DNA of 11,496 nucleotides from Candidatus Zixiibacteriota bacterium (GCA_024275215.1 JAJRZO010000110.1:1-11496), one strand, 5' to 3'. Positions 1 to 7,942 are shown, counted from the stretch's first letter. The notes: generated by a model not told the origin, from the sequence alone. Program-made: numbers and translations.

Positions 1-94
1 CATACGGTGAAACCAATTTGACATAATGCTCGAACGCTGCATCACGCCAGTCTTTCGGTGACCTGCCTGTTAATATGATCCTGAACCTGATCAT
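1..94 (-). CDS. rlmH: N-terminal fragment of RlmH-like 23S rRNA methyltransferase (runs off the window)
   Basis: The reading frame opens with ATG at 94..92 and stays open to the window edge, giving 31 codons. It begins MIRFRIILTGRSPKDW and ends with FEHYVKLVSPY. This matches the start of the RlmH (SPOUT-class) family: a short hydrophobic first strand, then a GK/GR turn, then an amphipathic helix with an E-x-Y-x-K-x-[IL]-x-P-Y pattern. Family members methylate N3 of pseudouridine 1915 in helix 69 of 23S rRNA. The ATG shares one base with the TGA of yjbQ (TGATG), which suggests translational coupling. The SAM-binding knot is outside the window, so the call rests on the N-terminus and on the tight coupling only. 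Confidence 0.62.
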   Translation of the reverse strand, partial: MIRFRIILTGRSPKDWRDAAFEHYVKLVSPY

Positions 95-489
95 CAGTTC
101 GATGATATCTGAATATGCACGCGGCGGGATCGCGGGCCGTCGAATTCGCAGAAGAATATCCCCTGCCATGTTCCCAGCACCAGATCGCCACTTTCGATAA
201 TCACTCTGACAGCTGACCCTACGAGTGTGGCTTTGATATGAGCGTCGGAATTGCCTTCTGCGTGCCGGAACTCACGAGACACCGGCACGAGTTTGCCGAG
301 CATCATCAGAATATCGCGCTTGACTGTCGGATCTGCATTTTCGTTGATCGTGACTCCGGCGGTTGTGTGTGGGATATAGACAAGGCACGTTCCATTCGAG
401 ATGCCGGATTCTCTAACTGCTTTTCCGACTTGATCCGTAATATCGACAAGTTGATTGCGCTCGGATGTTCTAACATTGAGGGTAACCAT
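94..489 (-). CDS. yjbQ: YjbQ / UPF0047 family protein
   Basis: This 131-residue protein has the full UPF0047 (secondary thiamine-phosphate synthase-like) signature and the family's usual length. HTTAGVTINENADP lies at residues 41-54, HAEGNSDAHIKA at 76-87 and LGTWQGIFFCEFDGPR at 105-120. H41, H76 and H84 are the conserved histidines expected to bind a metal ion. Weak thiamine-phosphate synthase activity has been reported for family members, but the physiological role is not settled. No signal peptide is present, so it is cytoplasmic. The ATG at 489..487 overlaps the TAA of ftsY by one base (TAATG). I see no clear ribosome-binding site, so translation probably depends on coupling to ftsY. The rlmH-like gene follows with a similar one-base overlap. 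Confidence 0.93.
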   Translation of the reverse strand: MVTLNVRTSERNQLVDITDQVGKAVRESGISNGTCLVYIPHTTAGVTINENADPTVKRDILMMLGKLVPVSREFRHAEGNSDAHIKATLVGSAVRVIIESGDLVLGTWQGIFFCEFDGPRSRRVHIQISSN

Positions 490-1409
490 TATGAGAACAG
501 CGCCTCTACAAAATCACGCGGGGAGAATTCATCAAGATCATCGATCTGCTCACCAAGTCCTACAAACCTGACAGGTACTTTGAACTCCTCTGCTATTGCA
601 ATAACAATCCCGCCTTTGGCTGTACCGTCGAGTTTGGTCAGGACCAACCCTGTCAGGTCGATAGCCTGATCGAAGACTTTCACCTGTTGCACACCGTTCT
701 GACCGGTTGTGGCGTCTATGGCAAGAAGTATTTCATGAGGAGCAGTAGGATCAGCTTTTGTAACGACGCGTTTAATCTTTTTCAACTCTTCCATCAGATT
801 TGCCTTGGTGTGCAAGCGTCCCGCGGTATCTATTATCACAACATCGAGACCACGCGATTTCGCAGCCTGTACGGCATCGTATGCAACTGCCGCGCTGTCT
901 GCACCCGGAGTCGAACGCACGAAGTCACATCCGACTCTGTCAGCCCAGATTTCAAGCTGTTCAATCGCCGCTGCACGAAATGTATCGCACGCCGCTATGA
1001 TCACCGACTTACCATTCTGTTTGAATGTATTCGCGAGTTTGCCAATCGAGGTAGTTTTGCCTGTGCCATTCACTCCAACAACCATGATCACGAATGGTGA
1101 GACATCAGCCTCGAAAAAACTATCACGGTGATTGTCGGAGACAAGTATTTCGGAGACCTCACTTTTCAACATCTCAAGGACACTTTCCGGTTCGGCATTG
1201 CCTTCGGACTTCACTCGTTCCCTGAGTCCTTCGATTATTTTCTCAGTTGCACTGACGCCGACATCAGATTCGATCAGCGCTTCTTCGAGTTCCTCGATAA
1301 GATCATCATCAACTTTCGCATGGAGGCCGATGACTGATTTAACTCGTCCAACCAGATTCGACTTGGTCCGTGTCAGTCCATCCTTGAGTCGTTTTAATGA
1401 GAACTTCAT
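489..1409 (-). CDS. ftsY: FtsY, signal recognition particle receptor GTPase
   Basis: FtsY is the membrane-docking GTPase that pairs with Ffh to deliver ribosomes making membrane proteins to the Sec translocon. The 306 residues are a compact NG-domain form. A four-helix N domain covers about 1-95 and the GTPase G domain follows. Visible motifs are the P-loop GVNGTGKT at 112-119, DTFRAAA at 142-148, DTAGR at 194-198, TKLDGTAKGG at 258-267 and GLGEQIDDL at 284-292. The long acidic A domain of E. coli FtsY is absent, as in many bacteria, so membrane contact would rely on the basic N-terminus (K3, K6, R7, K9). The ATG overlaps the smc stop as ATGA (1406..1409). An smc-ftsY order is common in bacteria, including Firmicutes. 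Confidence 0.97.
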   Translation of the reverse strand: MKFSLKRLKDGLTRTKSNLVGRVKSVIGLHAKVDDDLIEELEEALIESDVGVSATEKIIEGLRERVKSEGNAEPESVLEMLKSEVSEILVSDNHRDSFFEADVSPFVIMVVGVNGTGKTTSIGKLANTFKQNGKSVIIAACDTFRAAAIEQLEIWADRVGCDFVRSTPGADSAAVAYDAVQAAKSRGLDVVIIDTAGRLHTKANLMEELKKIKRVVTKADPTAPHEILLAIDATTGQNGVQQVKVFDQAIDLTGLVLTKLDGTAKGGIVIAIAEEFKVPVRFVGLGEQIDDLDEFSPRDFVEALFS

Positions 1410-4400
1410 ACTTCTGAACTCACCGCCTCTTCTTCGACATCAGCCGCGTTCCCGTCTTGAATGAGCGGGTCGATTTCGTCCACATCATCGAGATTCACGC
1501 TTACAATCTGGGAGACTCCCGGCTTCTCCATCGTCACACCATAAAGAACATCGGCTGCTTCCATCGTGAGCTTGTTATGGGTGATTATGACAAACTGCGT
1601 GGTCTCTGAGAATTTCCGTATCATCTTGAGAAAACGAACAATGTTTGCGTCATCGAGCGGGGCATCAACTTCGTCAAGCACGCAGAACGGAGACGGCTTC
1701 ACAAGATAGAGCGAGAAAAGCAATGAGATCGAAGTCAGCGCCCTCTCCCCTCCCGAAAGCTGCTGAATAGAGAGAACTTTCTTTCCACGTGGGCGTGCCT
1801 TAATGATGATATTTGCCTCCAGCGGATCAGTATCCTCTTCGAGTCGGATATCAGCCTCTCCCCCCTCGAAGAGTTCACGAAACACTTCCTGGAAATTTTC
1901 CCGGACTTTATCGATTGTTTCAGTGAACAGTTTTCGCGCAGTTGTATTGATCCTCGTAATTGTAGATTTGAGATCATCCTTTGCGGACATAAGATCATTA
2001 ACCTGCTCATCGAGGAATTGGTAGCGTTTGCTCTGCTCTTCATATTCATCGAGAGCAAGCATATTAACCGGACCAATTAAGTCGAGACGATGCCGGAGTT
2101 TTTCGAGTTCGCTTTTCATTTCTGCGCGTTTCTCGTCCGACAGCTCGACGCGCATGGAACTTTTTGACGGGTCGAAATCATAGTGTTCAATCGAGTCCTG
2201 AATATGATTCGCTTTGCGCGCTCGCACAGATGAAAGCTCAAGATCAAGTTTGTGCAGATTCTCGCGGAATCCGTTCAACTCTCGTCTTGCATTCTTGAGA
2301 TAGCCATCCAGATCGGAGAGTTTGTCATCGAATTCGGCAATCTCTGAATTGATTGCGACGACGCCTGCTCGCTTTGTCTCAGCTTCCTCGTATCGATTCT
2401 TGAGATTAACTTCACCCTCACGGATCAACCTCCGACAATCGACAGCCGTAGTCAGGTATTCAGACTGCTGTTTTTCACGAGTAACAATCGTATCAACAAT
2501 GTCAGTCCTCAGTTCCGTCATTCTCTGGTGGTTTGATCGAAGAGTATCCAGTTGTCCCTCGGCGCCGACAAGTTCCATTCTCAGCTTGTTGGCTTCTCTC
2601 TCAGAATCCCCGCTTAGCTGTTCCGCTTCGACAGATTCTTTTCGGAGTTGCTCTACTTCCTGTTCAATCTCAACATGTTGCCTCTGCAACCGTTCGAGTT
2701 CGCCGTCGACCTCTCCTTTGTCACGAGTAATTGATTCCAGAATCGTGCTCAATTCATCTCGTACTTTTTCCTTCTCGGCTTTCTGTCGCTCCAGCGATGC
2801 CAATTCGTATTCAAAGCCAGCAAGCTCAACTCTGATCTCATTTGAATGTTTTTCTGTTTTGCTTAACCTGGTATCAAGCTCATTGATTTGCCGGATCAGT
2901 CTTGCAAGTTTCTCCGCTTCGAGAGATCTTTCGTTCTTCAATGATTCGAGTTCTGCAATAATCTTCTCACGATCAGCCGACAACTTTTCAATCTCCTGCT
3001 TTCTTCCAATCAAAACAACTTCGTGCAAACCTGCGGCACGAACCATGCCATTGGAAGCCGTCAATTCACCGTCATGTGTCCAGAGATTGCAATCAGAGGG
3101 TGCATCAGGAATCGAATCGGAGGATGACTCACACAAGTAGTGATCCGCGAACAGAAAATCGAGCACATCCGAGAGACCATCGTCTCCCCTCACAAGCTCC
3201 CGCACCGGAGTGATATTAGCAGAATCCAGAGACTTCCGTTGTCCGTTTAATTCCTTCGCTTTGCTTTTGATTATCAGCGCAACCCTGCCGAGTTTTTCGT
3301 TCCTGATCCTTTCGATAACCCTCGATGCGACATCCGAATCCTCGACAACAAAGAACGAAGCATACTCGCCTAGTACTGCCTGAATCAATCGGGAGTGTTC
3401 CGGATCAGTCTGCACAAGGTTGGCAACAGTATCAAGGACGCCGGGGATTTCCTCTTTGATTCTACCAAGTGCTGCTGCGCCTGAACCATAACCCTCGTAT
3501 TCCGAGACGACTCCTTCGAGAAATTCGATCCTGCCGGTTATCCTATCCAGCCTCGATTCGAGTTGACGAATCTGCTCATCAATTCCTGCAAACGTCTCCT
3601 CATGATTCGCTTTCTCAGCCAGACTCCTGTCAAGATTAGTTTTTATTGTTTCAAGATTGCCCTCTGTTTCCGAGGCCTTAGTCGCTGTTTCTTCGCGCTG
3701 AGAAGAAACGCGATTTATGTCCTGCTTCAAACGTTCAATGTCGTTGTCTAATTCAGTGAGCTTTTTACTGTCAGATCCATACTGAAGATCGAGACTCAGT
3801 TGACTTTCTCGCTTAGCAGCCAAACGATTTTTCAATTCGGCAAGCGCTGCAAGTTTGCTGTCCAACTGTTTCCTGATCGAGTTAAAATGCTGGAGTCGTT
3901 GTTCAAACTCTGATTCTTTTCCCGACAGCTTGACATTGAGAGCGTCAATGTGCTGCGCTGAATCATCTTGTTGTTGCTTGTTCTCTTCGATCTCGTTGTC
4001 GAGCGAATCCCTGCGCTTATGCAGACTGTCAATGTCCTGTCCTGCTTGTTCAAACAGCTCCTTAGAACTCCGAGCTTTTTCTTTCAACACAGAAAGTTCG
4101 TTCTCAAGATTGTGACAACCTTCGACTGCCCGTTCCAACTCGGCCTGAACATCTCTTAACGCCTGCTCTTTTTCAGCACGAGTGAGAGAAAGATTCTCTC
4201 TTTCGAGTTCAAGCTTCTTCTCATTCGCCGAAAGAGAATCGGCTTTTGTCTTTGTCTCATCAAGTTCACGACTCAGACGCTTTTCGCTTTCTTCAAATCG
4301 ATGCCATTCAGCAGAACTAAGGGACACTCCAGTTCGTTTGATTTCTTCCATCAGCGAGCGATGTCGTTCTGCTTTTGAGACCTGCCGTTTGAGCGATGAC

Positions 4401-5005
4401 ACCTGCGCACCGACTTCCGCAAGGACATCCTGCAATCTGAGCAAATCAGCTTCAGTCGCATCAAGTTTGCGGATCGCCTGCCGTTTGCGCTGCTTGTATT
4501 TTGTTATCCCCGCAGCCTCTTCAAAAAGATACCTGCGATCCTCAGTCTTATCAGACAGGAGAACATCAACCATGCTCTGTTCGATAACAGAATAAGCTGA
4601 CGGTCCAAGACCGGTATCGAGGAACATGTCGGTAATATCTTTGAGACGACATGGGGTCCTGTTGATAAGAAACTCGGAATCACCCGACCTGAACAGCCTG
4701 CGAGTGATATTGATTTCGTTGTATCCCGACGGCACCGTCTGGTCATGATTATCGAATGTAAGTGACACTTCAGCCATGCCGAGCGGTTTGAAATCTCTGG
4801 TTCCCGCGAATATGATCTCCTCCAGCCGGGATCCGCGAAGCACAGACATACGTGATTCGCCGAGAACCCATCGGATCGCATCAAGCAGATTAGTTTTGCC
4901 GCAACCATTGGGACCGACAATGCTCGTTATGCCGCGTTTGAAAACCAGATTTGTCTTTTCTGGAAACGATTTGAATCCCAGTAACTGGAGTTTGGAAAGG
5001 TGCAT
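1406..5005 (-). CDS. smc: SMC chromosome-condensation ATPase
   Basis: This full-length bacterial SMC has 1199 residues, normal for the family. It dimerises at the hinge and, with ScpA and ScpB (not in this window), compacts and segregates the chromosome. The N-terminal head has Walker A GPNGCGKT at 31-38 and the Q-loop region near 140-170. Coiled coil runs from about 175 to 500, the hinge from about 503 to 667 (glycine-rich YGSGAAALG start), and the returning coil from about 670 to 1010. The C-terminal head carries the ABC signature LSGGE at 1083-1087, Walker B FCVLDE at 1107-1112 with the catalytic glutamate, and the D-loop APLDD. The acidic tail after 1150 is variable. The ATG lies 9 bases after the preceding gene, with an AGAGGG ribosome-binding site. 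Its stop overlaps ftsY. Confidence 0.98.
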   Translation of the reverse strand: MHLSKLQLLGFKSFPEKTNLVFKRGITSIVGPNGCGKTNLLDAIRWVLGESRMSVLRGSRLEEIIFAGTRDFKPLGMAEVSLTFDNHDQTVPSGYNEINITRRLFRSGDSEFLINRTPCRLKDITDMFLDTGLGPSAYSVIEQSMVDVLLSDKTEDRRYLFEEAAGITKYKQRKRQAIRKLDATEADLLRLQDVLAEVGAQVSSLKRQVSKAERHRSLMEEIKRTGVSLSSAEWHRFEESEKRLSRELDETKTKADSLSANEKKLELERENLSLTRAEKEQALRDVQAELERAVEGCHNLENELSVLKEKARSSKELFEQAGQDIDSLHKRRDSLDNEIEENKQQQDDSAQHIDALNVKLSGKESEFEQRLQHFNSIRKQLDSKLAALAELKNRLAAKRESQLSLDLQYGSDSKKLTELDNDIERLKQDINRVSSQREETATKASETEGNLETIKTNLDRSLAEKANHEETFAGIDEQIRQLESRLDRITGRIEFLEGVVSEYEGYGSGAAALGRIKEEIPGVLDTVANLVQTDPEHSRLIQAVLGEYASFFVVEDSDVASRVIERIRNEKLGRVALIIKSKAKELNGQRKSLDSANITPVRELVRGDDGLSDVLDFLFADHYLCESSSDSIPDAPSDCNLWTHDGELTASNGMVRAAGLHEVVLIGRKQEIEKLSADREKIIAELESLKNERSLEAEKLARLIRQINELDTRLSKTEKHSNEIRVELAGFEYELASLERQKAEKEKVRDELSTILESITRDKGEVDGELERLQRQHVEIEQEVEQLRKESVEAEQLSGDSEREANKLRMELVGAEGQLDTLRSNHQRMTELRTDIVDTIVTREKQQSEYLTTAVDCRRLIREGEVNLKNRYEEAETKRAGVVAINSEIAEFDDKLSDLDGYLKNARRELNGFRENLHKLDLELSSVRARKANHIQDSIEHYDFDPSKSSMRVELSDEKRAEMKSELEKLRHRLDLIGPVNMLALDEYEEQSKRYQFLDEQVNDLMSAKDDLKSTITRINTTARKLFTETIDKVRENFQEVFRELFEGGEADIRLEEDTDPLEANIIIKARPRGKKVLSIQQLSGGERALTSISLLFSLYLVKPSPFCVLDEVDAPLDDANIVRFLKMIRKFSETTQFVIITHNKLTMEAADVLYGVTMEKPGVSQIVSVNLDDVDEIDPLIQDGNAADVEEEAVSSEV

Positions 5006-5014
5006 ATCGCCCTC

Positions 5015-5572
5015 TTATTCAGTTTTTCCCGTACCCAGTGTCGATAACACACCGAGTAGCGTCCGGATAACTTCCGATTGACTTCCGGCGTTATCCGATT
5101 TGATCTCTACGTTATGAACTGGTCGTCCCCAGCTTCCGAACACTCCGACTCTGAGAGGGGCGCCCGATGCAAGGCTGACAGCCGCATTGAAACAACTACG
5201 GCTTGGATCAAGATCGAGCACAAGACTGCTTTTGAGATTCCTGATCCTCGTCAGGAAGCTACTGTTCGGAAAATCATACCACGACAACTCGGTTCGATTG
5301 GGAGTGAATATCCGGTACCCTTCGCGGCGGGCAATTTGTCGTACATTGTCATCCGGCATCGAAATAAGACATATTTCCGATGCTGGAAACGCCAGTGACA
5401 GTTGTTCAGACTCGCTTAAAACCTCAGACCGTCTGATTTTGTCGGAAGGGAGAAGCACCACGACTCTTCCCGCTTTGCCGAAATACCTTCCGAAATCGAC
5501 AATGACTTCACTCAGACTTTTCCTGAGCAGTCCGACACGAAATTGCTGCAATATCGATTTAATCTTGCGCAT
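5015..5572 (-). CDS. Unrecognised 185-residue protein between rodZ and smc
   Basis: I do not recognise this family with confidence. I chose the ATG at 5572..5570 (MRKIKS) over a TTG two codons upstream. The gene overlaps the end of rodZ by 14 bases and stops 9 bases before smc, so it is embedded in the operon and very probably real. It has no signal peptide or membrane segment. A basic N-terminal helix is followed by an alternating strand/helix pattern: VVVLLP near 37-42, a fatty-acid-like FPASEICLISMP near 62-73, and LVLDLDPSRSCFNAAVSLASG near 117-137 (20 residues or fewer of it are conserved-looking), then PLRVGVF. That layout resembles the first Rossmann lobe of GT9 heptosyltransferase-like proteins, or the DUF6913 proteins of Bacteroidetes. 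It is too short to hold a second lobe. No catalytic role can be assigned. Confidence 0.85.
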   Translation of the reverse strand: MRKIKSILQQFRVGLLRKSLSEVIVDFGRYFGKAGRVVVLLPSDKIRRSEVLSESEQLSLAFPASEICLISMPDDNVRQIARREGYRIFTPNRTELSWYDFPNSSFLTRIRNLKSSLVLDLDPSRSCFNAAVSLASGAPLRVGVFGSWGRPVHNVEIKSDNAGSQSEVIRTLLGVLSTLGTGKTE

Positions 5573-6557
5573 TATCAAGTTTCGAGGAATCGATGAATGC
5601 TTCCCAGTTGTCCTTTGTAATTTTCAGTTTTACCGAACTCCAGCCACGCTTGTGAAATGAAGCGATTTCCTTCATCGGGTGACCGTAAACAGATCCGGAT
5701 ATGAATTCCCATCGACCAAGAGTAACATCAAGCTCGCGTTCCGCCCGGAAAAGATTCTCATCACCGGGTTTGAAAAAACGTGCAAACACAGTATCACCAT
5801 CGGCCACAACACTCGCCCAGCTTTCCTGTGTAGAAGTAAACATGACTTCAAGACTGTCCGGATAAATCTTGACCGGACCATCCGCGCCCGAATCGACTAT
5901 AGATGTTCCTGCCGCATTCAGGTCAGTATTTATCTCTTTGTCAACACCCAACTGATCATCAGGTATTTGCTGAGATGGCATACTTTCCGATGACTCAGCC
6001 TCATTTGTCACGGCGTTATCCGTACCCGGCTTTTCTGAAGATATGCTGATATATACCACCACAATCAGCAGACAAAACACAACCGCTCCAACAATAACAA
6101 GATACTTTACAACATCGTGTTTGCCTGAGTTTTCACTTTCGTCTGACTCCGGCTCTGCAGTCTTGTCAGATAAAACGCCCGAATTCGACACTATACCTGA
6201 TTGACCTGCGGGGACCGAATCGACAGTATCAAGCTTCTTTGTCTTGCTGGCGGATTTGGTCGATGCGTGACGAGTTTTCTTCTCACTCTCCTTCGGTTTA
6301 TCCGGTGGTGTGAATGTACCCGCCTTTATTCTCGCATATTCGAGACCAAGAGCTTCTGCATACGATTTGGTGAACAATTCACAGTACAGATCACCAGGGA
6401 ATCCGTCTTTCCTGTCCTCTTCGATGGCTTGCAGATACTTGATGTTTATCTTTGTACGATCAGAGACATCCTCAAGACTCAGTTCCTGTCGTTCCCGCTC
6501 ATTCTTAAGCAGTTTTCCAACAGTGAGCATATCTCCTTCATTTGCGAATTCTATCAT
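5559..6557 (-). CDS. rodZ: RodZ-like cell-shape protein (HTH, one membrane segment, DUF4115)
   Basis: RodZ links the MreB cytoskeleton to the elongation machinery of the cell wall. The 332 residues show its standard order. A cytoplasmic helix-turn-helix domain (HTH_25) covers about 12-75, with the family pattern VGKLLKNERERQELSLEDV. A charged, Ser/Lys-rich linker follows. One hydrophobic segment at about 150-171 (KYLVIVGAVVFCLLIVVVYI) is the membrane anchor. A low-complexity acidic stretch leads to a C-terminal DUF4115 beta domain at about 236-316 (ESWASVVADGDTVFARFFKPG). mreB is not in the window. The start is uncertain. ATG at 6557 lies 11 bases after maf with a weak ribosome-binding site. 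ATG at 6530 (residue 10) fits the domain boundary better and has AAGGAG upstream, but only 2 bases away. Confidence 0.9.
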   Translation of the reverse strand: MIEFANEGDMLTVGKLLKNERERQELSLEDVSDRTKINIKYLQAIEEDRKDGFPGDLYCELFTKSYAEALGLEYARIKAGTFTPPDKPKESEKKTRHASTKSASKTKKLDTVDSVPAGQSGIVSNSGVLSDKTAEPESDESENSGKHDVVKYLVIVGAVVFCLLIVVVYISISSEKPGTDNAVTNEAESSESMPSQQIPDDQLGVDKEINTDLNAAGTSIVDSGADGPVKIYPDSLEVMFTSTQESWASVVADGDTVFARFFKPGDENLFRAERELDVTLGRWEFISGSVYGHPMKEIASFHKRGWSSVKLKITKDNWEAFIDSSKLDNAQD

Positions 6558-6568
6558 CTATATTAAAC

Positions 6569-7207
6569 CTACTCTCGCAGTCGTTCAAGCAGTTCGGCGA
6601 AAAGAATCGCCGGAAAACCAATGATATTATCAAGATACCCCGTGTGTTTTTCAACTAAAAACTTACCCATCCCCTGTATTCCGTAAGCGCCGGCTTTGTC
6701 GTCAGGCTCACCTGTCGCCACATATTCGCTAATCTGGTCGTCTGTGAGATTACGAAATGTAACACAACTATCACTTGTTCCGATCTCCTCGCGGTTCCGA
6801 TCCAAATCGAGCAGCACAATAGATGTGTACACATGATGATCCCGACCTGACAGTCTCGTCAGATGAGAGACTGCATCCGATCTGTCACGCGGCTTTGAAA
6901 GCGTCTCGCCATCGAGTACAACAATTGTGTCGGCTGCAACGACAATCCCACTTTCCATTCCAAAAGTTCCCTCTGACGCTTTATGCTTCGTGGCAATCAC
7001 AGACCGAGCGACCGGATCATCAGGAACAGACGACATATCGAGAGTCTCCTCGCCATCTGTCACGTACCGATCGAAACTGACGCCGAGCTTCGTAAGGATT
7101 TCCGATCTTCGCGGAGATTTCGATGCCAACCGAACAGGTCGCCCATCAATCAATGCGGCAATTCGTTTCTTGAGATCATCCGAATAATCTATCGTGAATT
7201 GTGTCAT
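6569..7207 (-). CDS. maf: Maf-family nucleoside triphosphate pyrophosphatase
   Basis: Maf proteins hydrolyse non-canonical or excess nucleoside triphosphates to monophosphates and pyrophosphate in the cytoplasm. With the start at ATG 7207..7205 (MTQFTI) the protein has 212 residues, slightly longer than usual because of about 25 extra N-terminal residues. The frame stays open further upstream, but that part lies inside dtd and has no family match. Motifs are LASKSPRRSEIL (substrate-binding S-x-SPRR), VVAADTIVV with the catalytic aspartate, LSKPRDR, and GAYGIQGMG followed by GYLDNIIGFP. The GAYxIQG form is typical of the YhdE/Maf subgroup (dTTP/UTP preference) rather than YceF, so that specificity is my inference. 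The ATG overlaps the dtd stop as ATGA, indicating coupled translation. Confidence 0.95.
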   Translation of the reverse strand: MTQFTIDYSDDLKKRIAALIDGRPVRLASKSPRRSEILTKLGVSFDRYVTDGEETLDMSSVPDDPVARSVIATKHKASEGTFGMESGIVVAADTIVVLDGETLSKPRDRSDAVSHLTRLSGRDHHVYTSIVLLDLDRNREEIGTSDSCVTFRNLTDDQISEYVATGEPDDKAGAYGIQGMGKFLVEKHTGYLDNIIGFPAILFAELLERLRE

Positions 7208-7647
7208 TCCCTGCTGTCCAGTATGATCGTAACCGGTCCCCAGTTTTCCAGACTGACATTCATCTTTGCACCAAAAACACCCGTCTCCGTCTTGATGCCG
7301 GCGTTCACACATTGCTTTATAAATAGATTGTAAAGATGTTCCGCTTCAACAGGTTCCATTGCATCGGCAAAACTCGGTCTGCGACCCCGTTTACAGTCAG
7401 CCTGAAGCGTAAATTGTGAGACAACAAGAACCTCATATCCAAGGTCGAGGCATGAGAGATTCATCTTACCGTTATTGTCCTCGAATATCCTGAGATTCAG
7501 AGACTTACCCACCATCAGCTTAACATCATCTTCAACATCGTTTTTGCCTGCGCCAACGAATATCAGGAGACCTTTTCCGATCTTTCCGACGATTTTTCCG
7601 TCCACCGAAACCGATGCTCTGTTCACCCGCTGCAACACAACTTTCAT
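7204..7647 (-). CDS. dtd: D-aminoacyl-tRNA deacylase
   Basis: DTD removes D-amino acids (and glycine mischarged on tRNA-Ala) from tRNAs, protecting translation. The protein has 147 residues, the usual length. It starts MKVVLQRVNRASVSVDG, which is where the family starts. Both active-site motifs are present: SQFTL at 77-81 and NWGPVT at 135-140, the latter holding the Gly-cisPro that enforces D-chirality. KMNLS and GVFGAKM are also typical. The homodimer acts in the cytoplasm. I chose ATG 7647 over a TTG at 7656 because the TTG codon would overlap the -10 box. The ATG has no visible Shine-Dalgarno sequence, and a promoter lies only a few bases upstream. This is the first gene of the downstream operon. 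Its TGA overlaps the maf ATG. Confidence 0.97.
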   Translation of the reverse strand: MKVVLQRVNRASVSVDGKIVGKIGKGLLIFVGAGKNDVEDDVKLMVGKSLNLRIFEDNNGKMNLSCLDLGYEVLVVSQFTLQADCKRGRRPSFADAMEPVEAEHLYNLFIKQCVNAGIKTETGVFGAKMNVSLENWGPVTIILDSRE

Positions 7648-7655
7648 AGCGGGCA

Positions 7656-7684
7656 ATATTAGGTGAAGTGAACGAAACTGTCAA
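7656..7684 (-). promoter_or_regulatory. Predicted promoter of the dtd operon
   Basis: On the minus strand, a perfect -35 box TTGACA (7684..7679) is followed by a 17-base spacer and TAATAT (7661..7656, 4 of 6 matches to TATAAT). TAATATTG also matches 5 of the 6 fixed bases of the Bacteroidetes-type -7 motif TAnnTTTG. Only 8 bases separate the -10 box from the dtd ATG, so transcription would start at or within a base or two of the start codon. No Shine-Dalgarno sequence is present, which agrees with a leaderless transcript. Prediction from sequence only. Confidence 0.6.
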
Positions 7685-7764
7685 TATAATACTCTGCGTC
7701 TGTGGGGGCTGACCTCCTGAGGTTGTCCCAAACGTCTTGATTAACTCAAGTGGAAACTGACTCT

Positions 7765-7793
7765 GTCGCCACCGCGAGGCGGGGGATCCATTT
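7765..7793 (-). repeat. Degenerate copy of a 29-base ATTCCC-type palindromic repeat
   Basis: Read on the minus strand this begins AAATGGATCCCCCGCCTCG and ends in GGCGAC. It aligns over its length with the better-preserved copy at 7808..7836, which lies on the opposite strand, with several substitutions and one indel. The two copies therefore form an inverted pair that could fold into one long hairpin: AGGCGGG (7777-7783) pairs with CCCGCCT (7817-7823), and ATCCATT (7786-7792) pairs with AATGGAT (7809-7815). Confidence 0.7.
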
Positions 7794-7807
7794 AACATCA
7801 ACGCGTT

Positions 7808-7836
7808 CAATGGATTCCCGCCTTCGCGGGAATGAC
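7808..7836 (+). repeat. ATTCCC-type palindromic repeat (dRS3-like)
   Basis: The core is ATTCCCGC (7814-7821), a 4-base loop, then GCGGGAAT (7826-7833), a perfect 8-base stem. It matches the ATTCCC-N8-GGGAAT plan known from Neisseria dRS3 elements. Similar sequences occur in many unrelated genomes as dispersed, REP-like repeats. It is the intact partner of the inverted copy at 7765..7793. Confidence 0.8.
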
Positions 7837-7857
7837 ACTATTTTACTTTGAGTGCTC

Positions 7858-7876
7858 GCAGGGGCACAGCCCCTGC
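7858..7876. repeat. Perfect GC-rich palindrome
   Basis: GCAGGGGC (7858-7865), loop ACA, then GCCCCTGC (7869-7876): a perfect 8-base stem with a 3-base loop. It sits between the two inverted repeat pairs. There is no T-run after it on either strand, so it is not a typical intrinsic terminator by itself. Confidence 0.75.
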
Positions 7877-7906
7877 AGGTACTGTATTGTAACTGTCTGC
7901 TGGTGC

Positions 7907-7923
7907 CCCACCCTTTGGGTGGG
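7907..7923 (+). repeat. CCCACCC/GGGTGGG palindrome, copy A
   Basis: CCCACCC (7907-7913), loop TTT, then GGGTGGG (7917-7923): a perfect 7-base stem. Nearly the same sequence occurs in the opposite orientation at 7951..7966, differing at the loop and last base, so the two are an inverted pair about 27 bases apart. Confidence 0.75.
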
Positions 7924-7942
7924 ACAAAACTGTACTGATGAT

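Noticed and set aside
238..669. Plus-strand open frame of 143 codons across yjbQ and ftsY
   Set aside because: It lies antisense to two well-supported genes and matches no recognisable family.
2322..3140. Long open frame (272 codons) on the plus strand inside smc
   Set aside because: It is antisense to the smc coiled coil, rich in Ser/Arg/Leu as expected for a mirror of Glu/Lys/Arg-rich helices, and shows no domain features.
7712..7718. AGGAGGT on the minus strand, a perfect Shine-Dalgarno-like sequence
   Set aside because: No ATG, GTG or TTG lies at a usable distance downstream, and it is part of a short palindrome (ACCTC/GAGGT).
7532..7810. Minus-strand open frame of 92 codons overlapping the start of dtd
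   Set aside because: Half of it lies out of frame inside dtd and the rest in repeat sequence. The product has no family features.
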